Of a DNA stretch of 64,000 nucleotides, positions 12,370 to 23,469 are shown one piece after another. Within the stretch, counting starts at the first letter, position 1, and each line of letters opens with the position of its first letter. The DNA is from Chlorophyllum brunneum (Eukaryota; Basidiomycota; Agaricomycetes; Agaricales; Agaricaceae): positions 3,162,001-3,226,000 of the forward strand of contig OY756139.1 in assembly GCA_963576785.1 (NCBI GenBank), in the 5' to 3' direction. The notes beneath the pieces were generated by a model. The model ran no database searches, had not been told where the DNA came from, and saw only the letters and a list, made by a program, of their open reading frames with translations. The translations under genes and the position numbers were made by a program.

Positions 12370-12472
12370 AGAGTCAATAATAGTGTCATTGGATCATGGT
12401 GGTGGGACAAGTGGTATTGCTTCTGGAAACTTGTTATAACCTCTGACGTAGGTTCAAGGTTTGGACATAACA

Positions 12473-13730
12473 TTATTCCCTTCGTTAGTAATGAATTCTA
12501 TTTCGTTATATTCAATCTTGGGCAGTTGGTAGTAAGGACTGTCCTCGGGGAGTTCTTCTACTCCATATAGTTCGATGGGTCAGTATCTAATGTGATTGGC
12601 CGCTTCCAATGTCTGAGAAGGGATCCTCATAATGGCCTTTGTTCTGATAGGGTGGTAAGGTCGAGGTAGCAGATGGTAAAGGGGGCAAGATGCTGCTTTG
12701 GGCCCTGGTGGTGGCAGTTCTGGAGCACTAGTGTCCATTGGAATGGGGAGGCCCGAGCCTAATAGTACAATAGCTTTGGGTACTTGCTCCATTTCTGGAA
12801 CTATGAACATGGCTAATGACCTCATCGAGTTGATTGTATAGTTCTTGCATGTCAGGATCCAGCCGTTGGGTTTGATAAGCTAGAGTGGTAGTTTGGCTGT
12901 ATCATTGATCATAGTTGGGTCGGCTTTGTAGTACAAGTCAAGTATTTCGAGGTTAGGTGCTTCATATAGGCTGCCTATGAACTCGTGGAGTTGGGTTAAT
13001 TGTTGCTGCAGTGTAGGAAATCTGGCAGGGTCTTTTGTTTTCATGGTCATGATACCAGTGACGATCCCAGATAGCCCGGTAATAGTTGAGTGGAACTGCA
13101 GGTGGTTCATGCTCATATCGAGGTAGGTCATGACATACAGGATAGCCTTGGACAGGCACAGGTTTGACGAGTCTATGCTCCATTCAGGCATCAGTCTGAA
13201 CTGGAGTTGATTGATGAGTCGGATTGCCATCGTTAGTGGCATCATGGAAAGGAAGGCCTTGAGGGATTCTTGATGTGGGATATATGGGGCAAGGCTCTGG
13301 TGGAGGTTCTTGAGACTGGTCATTGTTTTGAGTGGGTAGTTGGGGAATGTCAGGAGTTGATAGAGGGCTGCCTTGGCTGTATGCGCTAAGGGTAGTGCTA
13401 ATTGAGCAACAGAGAAGTCGATAGGAGTGTTGGATGCATTGCAAATCCTCATGTACTCCATCGGGTAGAGTGCGGCTAGTAAGGATGTCGTAGCTTTGTT
13501 ATATGGCATAGGTGTATTGACTAAGCATTCGCATATTATGAGTGGAGGATATCATCAAGATCTGGTGATACAGGCAGTCCATTGATGATGTTGGCAGCAA
13601 TTTCGGTAGTATTGATAACAGTAGCTGTGGTGGCTGGTGCTGAGGCTGGGCAGGTATTGGAAGCATTGAGAAACATGGGGAGTTCAGATGTTGTGAGCTC
13701 TTTTATAGGCTTTGAGTATATCCTTCGCAT
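12473..13730 (-). pseudogene. Gypsy2 post-pol coding region, continuing into the 3' LTR
   Basis: Downstream of the chromodomain, three reading blocks follow on the minus strand: 13730-13536, 13509-12880 (209 residues, no known motif) and 12825-12580. After a TGA the last block's neighbourhood reads on, in the frame of the LTR ORF, to the LTR border at 12472 and into U3. The deletion derivative at 734-2187 keeps the last ~250 bp of this region with the same frame. I do not recognise the protein. It may be a third gene of the element, as in Gypsy1 and Gypsy3, but I see no clear sequence similarity between the two families here. Confidence 0.55.
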
Positions 13731-13731
13731 T

Positions 13732-16431
13732 TCAGAGGTTTGATGCAGGTTCCCATGAATTTTCGGAAGTGTAGTAGCCTTTCCACTTGATTAGGTATCT
13801 GAAACAATTACTTACCCTTTTATGGTGAAGAATGGCCTCAACTTTGTATTCTTCTTGATCATCAACAAGGAAAGGGAGGGGTTGAGATGTGTGTCGTCCA
13901 TAGATCGTGTTTTCAATTGCAGAGGTAAGGAGAGAGGCATGAAACTTGTTATAGATCTTCCATGTTTCAGGTAATTTTAGTTGAAACACAATGGGTGAGA
14001 TCTTCTTGATGATTGTGAAAGGTCCTTCCCTTCTTTGGATGATTTTCCTATTTGCAAAGTTTATTGGCAGGTGTTTGTTTTCTAACCAAACTTTATCCCC
14101 TTTGTTAAAGTTTGGTAACCTATAATTTGCAGTTCATTTGGCTATGATGTCACAGGTGTGGTTATGCGCTTTGAGGGCTCGATGTCGGGCATTGGATAGT
14201 TTCTTGAGGTGATCCTTGGTGGCAGGGACATTTGTTGGTTCCAGAGTAGTGGGAAATGATTTCAGTGCATAGCCATAGAGTAGCTGGAAAGGTGACTCCT
14301 TTCATCCAGCGTGGGGGCAGTTGTTATGAGCAAATTCGTAGAGTGAGAGGAACTTTGCCCAATTGTTTGGTTGAGCTGAAGTGGCAAGTACTAAATATAG
14401 CTCGATTTCCTGATTGATCCATTCGGTTGATCCGTTGGTTTGTGGGTGATAGGCTGTTGAATAGGCAGGGTCGATGTTAAGCAGTTTATAGAATTCTTGC
14501 ATCGCTTTGGCAGTAAATCGCGGATCTCGGTCGGAGATGATTTTGTCAGGTATGCCATATCTAGCAAAGAGGTGGTCAACCAATAGTTGTGCAATTTGTT
14601 GTGCATTAGTACTTTTGGTAGTTGGTACTAGAATTATCCCCTTCGATAATCCATGGTCCACTATGGATAAAATACAATCATATTCTTGGGATGGGGGGAG
14701 ATCAGTGATAAGGTCCATTGATATTTGGGAAAATGGATGGGTTGACTTGGGTACAGGAATAGGTTGTAGTGGTGGTTTTGTCAGGTGATGGTTAATCTTG
14801 AATTGCTGGCATTTTGGACATCCAGTGATATACTCACGGACGTAGTCCTTGATTCCTGGCCAATAGGTGTAATCCAGTATCTTGGATAAGGTAGCTGCTG
14901 CTCCTGGGTGAAGGTTTGGTAAGGCATTGTAGGTGCATTCAGTGATCTGGTGTTTCAATCCAGGATCATTTGGAATGATGACTTGGTTGGCATTGTGTGG
15001 GAGATCACCATCAGGTGTCTTATCAAGGTCAGGGTCGATCATATCACAATGTTGACATACTTTGTCAAGATCAGCCTCAGTGAGGAGGTACACTATGGTA
15101 CCATCAAATATGGTCACTTCCTGGTTGTCTTTGTCATCAGGAGTGTGGTCAGGTTGTCGTGATAATGCATTGGCTGGGCCATTCTTTTGGCTGGGTATAT
15201 GTTTAATCTTCAGCTGAGGTTTGAAGCATTCCATATAGGCTGCCCAACGGGCTTGGCATCAATTAAGGGTTTGGGGTTTCTTGAATTGGGATAAGTTCTC
15301 GTGATCACTCCATACAATGAATTCATGTTTGGCTCCTTCCAAATGGTGGTGCCATTCTTTTAAGGCTCATATAATAGCTAGCCATTCTTGCTCTGAGCAA
15401 TGGTAGTTTTGTTCTGTCGAGTTGAATGCTTTGGAGATAAAGGCAATCGGGTACTTTACTCCATTATTATTGCATTGGGTGAGGACGGCTCCTGAGGCAT
15501 ATATGGAGGCGTTGGTTTCAATTTCAAAGGGTTTATTGGGATCTGGCACAATCAAAATAGGCTTCTCCATGAAGCATTTCTTCAGATCTTTGAAGGCAGC
15601 TTGGTGCTCATTGGTTCAATGGAATTTAACATTCTTGGACATGAGGGAGTTTAGCGGTGTGGCATGTCATGCATAATTCTTGATGAATCTTCTGTAGAAG
15701 TTAAAGAATCCAATAAATTTTCGCACATCGTGGGTTGTTTTGGGTAGTGGCCAATTCTTGATTCCTTTGAGTTTGGCTGCATCCATTTCAATAGATGATG
15801 GGGAGATTACAGCACCAAGGTACTCGAGGTACTGTTTCTCGAATTTACATTTTTCGGGCTTGAGAAATAGATCGTGTTTATGAAGCAATTTTAATACTTT
15901 ATGAGTAAGGTATCAGAGTTCTTCTTGCGTCTTGGCATGTATGAGAATATCATCCATGTATACAAGGACTCCTCCCTTATTGATCAAGGGGTGGAATATG
16001 TGGTCCATCATGGATTGGAAAGTGGCTGGGGAGTTGCACATCCCAAAGAACATCATGGTTGGCTCATATAGGCCTTTTGGTGTTCTGAATGCGGCTTTCC
16101 ATTCATTGCCTTTTCGGATGCAGATATTGTTGTATCCAGTGCATACGTCAAGTTTGGTGAACCAATTTGATCCTTTGAGTTTGTCGAGTAATGACGAGAT
16201 GAGTGGGATTGAGTATGCATTCTTGATGGTATGACTATTGAGATATCGATAGTCTTGACATGGGCAGAGTTTTCCATCTTTCTTTCCTACGAAGAAGAAA
16301 GGTGAGGCCATAGGTGATTTTGATTGTCAAATGTAACCTTTGGCTAGGTTTTCCTCAATGAATTTATCGAGTTCATTGGTCTTCTGGGGCGATAGTTGGT
16401 AGGTGGGTCCAGCTTTTGGTTCAAAAGATTC
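13732..16431 (-). pseudogene. pol: Gypsy2 pol remnant (RT, RNase H, integrase, chromodomain)
   Basis: Reading on the minus strand: RT from about 16400 ([11 protein letters not shown], then [15 protein letters not shown] near 15945), RT connection (15888-15667), RNase H (15570-15367), integrase (15234-14302) and chromodomain (13989-13732, YLIKWKGYYTSENSWEP). In integrase the catalytic Asp blocks (SMDLITDLPP, IISDRDPRF) and Glu block (GSTEWINQE) are visible. The first His of the HHCC zinc motif is replaced by Tyr. Several stops separate the blocks. LINE B begins directly upstream at 16432, and protease with the first part of RT is not found on the other side. Confidence 0.85.
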
Positions 16432-18646
16432 TTTTTTTAATTTTAATTTTAATTTATTTTTTAATCAACAATTTATATAGCAGTGCTCGAACGCAGTCTA
16501 CATGTACATACATACAAAAGTAAAAACATACAGAATGTTCAGAGTAAGGAAAGTAGACTACATGTATACTAACCCTACGAGACTCGACACCATCTAGCGC
16601 ATACACTAGAGAGATATTTGGTATCTAAGTTGAACAGAGGGAAAAGGAATGAGAGGAATTTGGAGAGAGAGAGAGTGAAAGAGAGAAATCGATAGAAAGG
16701 AACTATCGACTCACAAATACAAGGGAGAACAATAAATGGTACTAGCATGTGGGAGGGCTTTTTGCCCAGACACCACGGGAATGATGGAAGTTGAAAGAAC
16801 ACTATATAAAATAGTAGACGAGTGAGGAAAGGGGAGATAGAGAAATGGGAATAAAGTCCATAACTGGGAGAGCATAAGAAAAAAGAAAAAGAAAAGGATT
16901 CATGCAGGCGTAGACCCAAATCTCTGATGGACTTGATGACAATGTAGCGGGGGTATTGAACTGGCATGGACATGAGGGCAATCAGACTCTAGGGGGAAAC
17001 TGAACGTAGTGGGGTTACGATGCAAGAAATTGACTAGTGTCTTGATGGTGTCAATGCCAAAATGATAATCAAAGGTGTTGCAATGAAAGAGGATGTGTGA
17101 CCTAGTCTGGACTATTTGATTGTCGCAGTGGTGGCAAGATAAATTCTTGTTGGGGAAGAACCTTAGACAGTATTCACCAATTGGGGCATGGTATAGGATG
17201 GTGCAACACACTCTTGCAAAAAACTGTGGCTGGTAACCGCATTCTCGTATCCAGGGACCGGACTTGATGTGTGACAGTAAAGCAGAGGCTCCATTTGCTC
17301 ACACCATGAGGTGAAGGAAGGAGCTACTACTGTACTTTTTGAATCCAAACATGGCTTGCCATGTGTGAACGGCTCGTTCAGTGGACTTCTTGCATAAGTA
17401 GTCTATGGAATTGGGGACTTGGTGATTTTGACCCTGGTTAGGCCAGGCAACTGTTTGAATCCAATCGTGTGTGGCTTTTTGTATTCCATATTTACACTTC
17501 GATGGAGTGTGGTAGAATAAGAGGTGGTGTTGGTCAGACTTGTTGAACCAAGTCAAGAGTGCCTTCGATGTAAGGATAGATTGTTGTTGGTAGGAGTGCA
17601 GCGAGCAATCAAGTAGGAGCCGAGAGGCTGCAAGGGAGTCGGTGAACACATGAATGTGTTTAACCTGGTCGTAGTTGTCGGTGGTGAGTACCTTGGTAAT
17701 TCCTAGGTATTGTGTGACTAGTTCCATGTCAGTCGACATTGTCCCTCCGAGTCTCTTCATGATGGAGCTCCCTCCATCTAAATGTTGAATAGTGGCTGCT
17801 GCCATGAACTGGCTAGCAAGCGGGTTAGGGTTGGGGTAGACCGAGCCATCCGTGCTGATGATAATGGACTTGAAGTCTGTCGCAGTATTTGTTGTAATGT
17901 CATCCCAAAGTGTCTTCGAGAGATGGGGGTTGTCCTGATTAAATCCTATAAAAGATACATTAGTAGGGAAACAGTCAAGTAACCTACGTCTGGGCCAGAC
18001 AGATTTGGAAACAGAGTTAAAATGTTCTATATACTAAGTCTCAGGGGTGGGGTGTAAAACATCCATCACAGCTCCAAGTGTCTTCTTCTTCTGAATCTCC
18101 ATGAAATTCTTGATGTGAAGGCAGTGAAGGGAAGAATGATACTCTTTTGTCAATCTTGCCAATGCGTATTCATTGTCCAATGTGTGAAGCCTCAACGTTT
18201 GTTGTTTGGCCAACTTTTGGAGGTGGAGTTTGATGGGCATGAGCCCTGCAAGGGACCCGATGCCACTAGTGGGAGAAGTCCAGAAGGCCCCGGTAATCCA
18301 GAGGGCCGCACTTTGCTGCATCTTGTTGAGGATTTCACAAGTTCCTTTAGTTCATGACTTGTTGTGAAACCAAAGTTGGTATCCATATGTTGCCACCGGC
18401 ACAACATACGAACAGTATAATAATCTCTTATTACTAGGGGACAAACCACGTACGGAGTTCCCTAGCATTTTCATTGCCTTGATCGTTGATATCGCCTTGG
18501 CGGAGTAGTAGTGAATGTGTTCCTTGAAGGTTAACATCCAGTCAAACTAGAAGCCGAGGTAACGCCAGTATGCTTTCAGCTTGAGAGGGGTGTGGCCAGT
18601 GAATGGTGGGGATCCCAAGTCAATAGAGGAATTGGAGTCCTGTCTC
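16432..18646 (-). mobile_element. LINE B: 3' half of a Tad1/I-type LINE inserted in Gypsy2 pol
   Basis: The A-rich 3' tail (T-rich on the plus strand) abuts Gypsy2 pol at 16432. Upstream in element order come a Cys/His cluster near the C-terminus (about 17211-17050, CHHCDNQ with a nearby H and C), RNase H (17805-17299) and the RT thumb (18537-18034). It aligns with LINE C from about 35825 to the tail. The 5' side ends abruptly at 18646 against the Gypsy3 LTR, and the rest of this LINE does not resume beyond Gypsy3. No target-site duplication can therefore be seen. Confidence 0.85.
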
Positions 18647-18946
18647 TGTTACGACCTTAGTCTCTGACTCAGGTTGCAAGCCTTTGGATAAAGGGAGGGA
18701 AGTAGAGAGAGGAAGAAGGGATGATACAATTGGTAAAGTGTAAGGAATACATCAAGTATTACTACACTTTATATACTAGTGGTAGAGGCTAATAATAAGG
18801 GAGTCAAGTAACGGAGTCATAGGAGATGAGTAGAACGAGTCAGGTAGGAGGCACAGCCTCTAGGGTGATACAGGAGATGGAACGCGTATGAGAGTACACG
18901 AGGTAACAGGCGCATGATAGGAATGAACGGTCTATGATTCGTAACA
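18647..18946 (-). repeat. Gypsy3 3' LTR
   Basis: 300 bp, TGTTACGACC to TTCGTAACA as written on the plus strand. It is about 96% identical to the 5' LTR. It joins LINE B at 18646. Confidence 0.93.
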
Positions 18947-19053
18947 ATACCTCCTTTTCAAGCTTCATGTCCTCATGATACGTATTACTGTAAAGGTCCT
19001 TTGTAGAGTAAAGCATATGGGATTTGGTGATGGTAAGAAAACGCGACGAGTGT

Positions 19054-19890
19054 TTACTTGTTCATAGGTACGGCCGCGCCCAGGGCTCTGGCCAAGTCCT
19101 TCTTGTTTCCTCCGATGAGAGGTGCTTTGTCAACACGGCGTAAGCCAATCCAGAGGGGTGCGTGTGCCGGTCCTTCTTTGAACAGGAAGTGGGTGTGATT
19201 GTTGTACGTGGTGTTGTCGTTGGTGTGATTGCTTAACAGTTTGTACACGATGTCCTTCCAGTAATCGTTGTCCTTTTCACCTTCTGATTTCAACGTATTA
19301 TATCCTGTCGGCGGGTGGAAAGTCATGGGTGTGATGGGGGGTACTACTGTGGTGAGTATGGTCTGGAGGTGAGTGACTTCCTCTTCGATGTCGGGGTGGA
19401 GTAGTTGGTCGGCGACGGTTCTTTCTTGAGTCTTTTGTTCGCATGTGTGGCAGATGTGATGTTGGATGGGGAACGGGTCGTTGCTAACGAGTAGTCGGTT
19501 AACGATGTGGTGGGAGAGGTTATCTGTGCTTCTTGATTCGTACGTATTGAGTCGTTCGGCTAGAGCTACAAGGATACTGTACATCCGAGCTCGTATGTTG
19601 GAGATAACGAGGAGTTGCAAGTCGTCGTTAATCTCGTACAAGTGCCTCTCCAGTTGGTCTCTCCTTCCTTCGTCGATGATGAACTGATTGAGTCTTGGAG
19701 TGGTGTCGGATAATGTGTCCATAATTTTCGAGGCTCCTTCTTGGGTTGCCTTTACTGCTGCTCCCAATAGTATTATGGTGTCGACTAGTGTTTCTCCTTC
19801 TACGATTTCTTCATGGTTGGTCCTTTCTGGTACGAGTTCTTCGAATTCTTTGAGGTAGGGATACAGGGTAAGTTGGCGTTCGGCGGGCAT
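19054..19890 (-). CDS. Gypsy3 third ORF, 278 residues, unknown function
   Basis: An open frame between pol and the 3' LTR, starting with ATG in a CACCATGCC context. It begins MPAERQLTLYPYLKEF and is rich in charged helical sequence, for example a DEGRRDQLERHLYEINDD stretch that could form a coiled coil. A CX2C pair (CHTCEQ, about residue 155) is the only candidate metal site. There is no signal peptide or membrane helix. Gypsy1 keeps the same ORF over its full length with one stop. How it would be translated is open: it begins about 100 nt after the pol stop, and a short ORF opens at the pol stop itself. A capsid-related or integration-related accessory role is possible, but nothing in the sequence decides this. 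Confidence 0.7.
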   Translation of the reverse strand: MPAERQLTLYPYLKEFEELVPERTNHEEIVEGETLVDTIILLGAAVKATQEGASKIMDTLSDTTPRLNQFIIDEGRRDQLERHLYEINDDLQLLVISNIRARMYSILVALAERLNTYESRSTDNLSHHIVNRLLVSNDPFPIQHHICHTCEQKTQERTVADQLLHPDIEEEVTHLQTILTTVVPPITPMTFHPPTGYNTLKSEGEKDNDYWKDIVYKLLSNHTNDNTTYNNHTHFLFKEGPAHAPLWIGLRRVDKAPLIGGNKKDLARALGAAVPMNK

Positions 19891-19987
19891 GGTGTGTTGT
19901 AGAGATAGTTGGCAAAATCAAGGGTGAAGTGAATACCACGAGTGATGCGGTGAGTGTAGTGGTTACTTGAGATGCGAGGTTTGTTGT

Positions 19988-22900
19988 TCATAATTGCTGC
20001 TTTTTACCTCCCCTTTTTATAGGTTTCGTCCTCGAAATCTTGCTTATGAATTCTTGTACCGCTTCCTTGGCGCTGTCTAAGTTTGTTTCGTCTTCCCATG
20101 TATCTTCTTCGGACGTATATCCTTTCCAGTGTACTAGATACTGTTTTCGTTTCCCTTTTGTGCGGTGTCCTCGGATTTCGTCTACTTCGTAGTGTTCCTC
20201 ATCATTGACTATCTCGGGGATCGGTGGTGGTGGAGTGCGCTGGCTGTCATACTCGGGGTTATGATAGGGGGAAAGTAGTCTGCTATTGAACACGTCATGT
20301 ATCGCCCATGTTTCAGGTAGCTCCAGGCGGTAGCTTGTTTCTCCTATTTTTTCTTTTACCCGGAAGGGTCCGTATCTCTTGTGATCTAGTTTTTTTGTTG
20401 GTCTTGTTGTCTTGATATTGTCCGCCTCCAGCCAAATTTGGTCTCCTGCTTGGTACTCGTGTTCTGGCTTTGTGCTGTTCCACTTCTCCATCTGCACTTG
20501 GTTTTGTTGGAGCATCTTGATCGTTTCTTGGCGTATGTCTTGTAGTTCTTGTATTCTGTCCATGATTGCTGGAGCCTTGATCTCGTTTGAGATGTCCCCT
20601 TTCCATGGGTGTCGTCCGTATACTATCTGGAATGGTGAGTGTCCTGTGGCACTATGTGTTTTATCGTTATACTGGAATTCTGCCGTGCTAAGCCATTTCT
20701 TCCAGTTGTTCTGTGCATGATTGATTACATTCCTGAGGTAGGTCTCAACCTCTTGGTTGATGCGCTCCGTTTGACCGTCTGTTTGTGGATGGTATGCCGT
20801 GGATAGGTTATGTTGGGTGCCGGTTGCTCTGCAAAGTTCCGCCATGAATTTTGATGCGAATTGTGGACCTCTGTCACTGATGATCCTGCGTGGTATCCCA
20901 TGTTGTCTCCATATGTCGTCCCGATATATATCTCCTAACTCCTCGGATGATAGGGTGGTGTTAACTGCCCGTAGTCTGATCATTTTGCTGAAACGATCAA
21001 CGATGACAAGTATCGCATCGTGTCCCTCTGATTCTGGCAGTGGTCCTATCATGTCGATTGATATCTCTTCCCATGGTCCGGTGGGTATTGGTAACGGATG
21101 GAGGTGTGTGGTAGGTCGTGTTCGGAGTATTTTATTTCTCTGACATGTGTCACATCCCTTGATGTATCGTTTAACATCGTTACGCATTTGTGGCCACCAA
21201 TATGTCCTTTTGAGGAGTTCGATCATTCTGTGTTGTCCCGGGTGTCCTACGTCCGTTTTGTCGTGGTGTTGTTGGAGTATGTCTTGGCGTAATTCGGTGT
21301 TTGGTGGTACATATATTCTTCCTTCGAAGATGGGTAATCCATCAGTTTCCCATATCTCCTCTGGACGTTTCTCCTTTTCTCTTAACCACTGTGTTTCTCT
21401 CTTCTGCTCCTTTCGTAGTCGGTGTTTCAGGTCTTCTTCTCCCGATATATCCCACATCTGTCTGATCTCGGTGGTAGTGTTGTCGAATAAGTGGTCGGGT
21501 AATAGCGTGATATCTGTGTTGTCCCTGGTTGTGTCCGTTTTCGCTAATCTTGATAACACATCTGCTTTTGTGTTTGTTTTACCGGGTATGTGTTTTAACG
21601 TGTAGTGATATTCCTGTAGTTCCAGTTGCCATCTCGCTTGTCGCCCGGTGAGTTGTTGCGGTTTCCTAAAATATTCCAAGTTCTTGTGGTCCGTCCATAT
21701 CTCGAATGGTTTGTCGGCGTCGAGTAGATATTGTCTCCAAGTTTTGATCGCTTCTCGGATTGCCAATAATTCTTTGTCGTAGATTTGGTAATTTCGTTCT
21801 GCCGGTGTCATTGTTCTTGAGTGGAAGGTGATTGGGTGCCATTGGTTATCCTGGTCTTGTGATAGTACCGCTCCTACTCCGTATCCTGATGCGTCTACTT
21901 CCACTCTATATTGTCCTTTATCTCGGGGCATCGCTAGCACTGGTTCGCTCGTGATTTTCTTCTTGATTTCTTCAAATGCTTGCTGTTGCCGTTCTAACCA
22001 TGACCATTGTGCGTTTTTCTTTTTGAGTTCATGTAGTGGTGTCGCTATGTTACTGAAGTCTTGTATGAATCGTCGGTAGAAATTTGCAAAGCCGAGGAAT
22101 TTTTCGACATCCTTCACAGATTTGGGTGTTGGCCATTCCCTTACTGCTTTCACCTTCTCTTCCTCCATTTTAACGCTACCCTGTCCTACCACAAAGCCCA
22201 GTATGGGTATTTCTTTCGCGTCGAACATACATTTTGATCATTTGAAGTAGAGCTGGTGTTTGGCTGCAATGTCTAAGAACCGAGTCGTTCTTTCCTCGAG
22301 TTCTTCCCGTGTGGTTCCTGGAATGACGAAATCGTCCATGTAGTTGACAAGCGTTCCTTCATGTAATAGTTCTCGGAATATCGTGTTCATCATTCTTTGG
22401 AAGGTTGCCGGTGAATTGCTCATTCCAAAGAACATGACCGTAGGTTCAAATAATCCGTTGTTTGTTACGAACGCTGCCTTCCATTCGTCTCCTTTCCTGA
22501 TTCGGACATTGTTGTATCCCCAAATGATGTCGAGCTTGTTAAACACTTTTGCGCCCTTTAGTCGGTCTAACACCTCGCTTATAAGTGGTAGTGGCATTTT
22601 ATCTTTGATGGTGTGTTCATTCAGCTTCTTGTAATCCTGTACCAGGCGTTTTGTTCCGTCTTTCTTTGGTATAAAGAAGCATGGGGTGGCATAGGGGGAT
22701 TGTGATGGTCTGATACGTCCTGAGGTGAGGTTTTCGTCGAGGAATTTTTGTAGTTCCTGTTTTTCCGTTATTGTCATTGGGTAAACTTTGGACTGCAGTA
22801 CCGGGGGTGCGTCTTCTGACAGATTTATCTCGTGGTCCCATATCGTGTGTGCGGGTAGATTATCGAAGTTCTTCTTGTTGAATAGATGGGTGTACTGTCG

Positions 22901-23410
22901 GAGGTATGGTGGTAGATCTTCATCATCCGTCCGGTCCGCCTTCTTTTCTTCAATGTGTTCCTTGACTGTCCGTATTTTCTCGTTGAGCCGTATGTCACTA
23001 TGTGATATTTTGCAATCTTCTGGACATCTCGTGAATCGTATGACATGATTGTTCCAATCGATTTCCGGGTTATGTTTGACCAGCCAATCGTGCCCCAGGT
23101 ATAAGTCCGCGCTTTCCAATTGTGTTACTAGAGCGTCGATTTGTTCCGTGTGGTTGCCGTTGTTTAGTACTAGTTGTGCTTTATCTGTTATTTCTCCCTT
23201 TCTATTCTCCGTTCCATCGGCGTTGATTACTTTGATTGGGATTTCCAGGGCTTTAGTCGGGATCTGTTCTTCTTCTACTGTTCGTTGTGCTATGCACGTG
23301 TGGGTGCATCCGGAGTCTACCAGAGTTATAATTGGTTTGCGTCCCGTTTTTGTCTGGATTGTTGAGTCGAGGAGAAGTTCGCGCTTAGAGTTTCGTTTTT
23401 GGGGAATCAC
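19988..23410 (-). pseudogene. pol: Gypsy3 pol (PR-RT-RH-INT-chromodomain), one TGA
   Basis: A single long frame of about 1137 codons interrupted only by TGA at 22238-22240, where Gypsy1 has an arginine codon (LYFK-R-SK). Order: aspartic protease DSGCTHTC (about residue 33), RT with DYKKLNEHTIKDK and YMDDFV, RNase H (VEVDASGYGVGAVL), integrase with a complete zinc motif (HHDKTDVGHPG then CDTCQ) and catalytic SIDMIG, IISDRGPQF and TERINQE, then a C-terminal chromodomain (YLVHWKGYTSEEDTWEDE). Its frame is -1 relative to gag and stays open about 50 nt into gag, so pol probably needs a frameshift. I see no classical slippery heptamer. Of the elements here, this is the closest to functional. Confidence 0.9.
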
Positions 23411-23469
23411 GTATCTTCTATTCTGTGATAAAACAGGAACTCTAGTTTTATTGGCTCGCGGGTTTGCGC

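Larger units (their letters stand above)
5335..12472 (-). repeat. Gypsy2 3' LTR, split by Gypsy1
   Basis: The LTR occupies 5335-6372 and 12375-12472, about 1136 bp when Gypsy1 (6373-12369) and its duplicated AGAGT are removed. It aligns along its whole length with the 5' LTR at 26553-27683. Across the break it reads the same as the intact copy, whose sequence has a single AGAGT at this place. The LTR contains the U3 frame, the TATA box and the predicted RNA start found in the other copies. Confidence 0.9.

Noticed and set aside
19054..19890. Gypsy3 ORF3 as an envelope gene
   Set aside because: The position fits, but it has no signal peptide, transmembrane helix or cleavage site.
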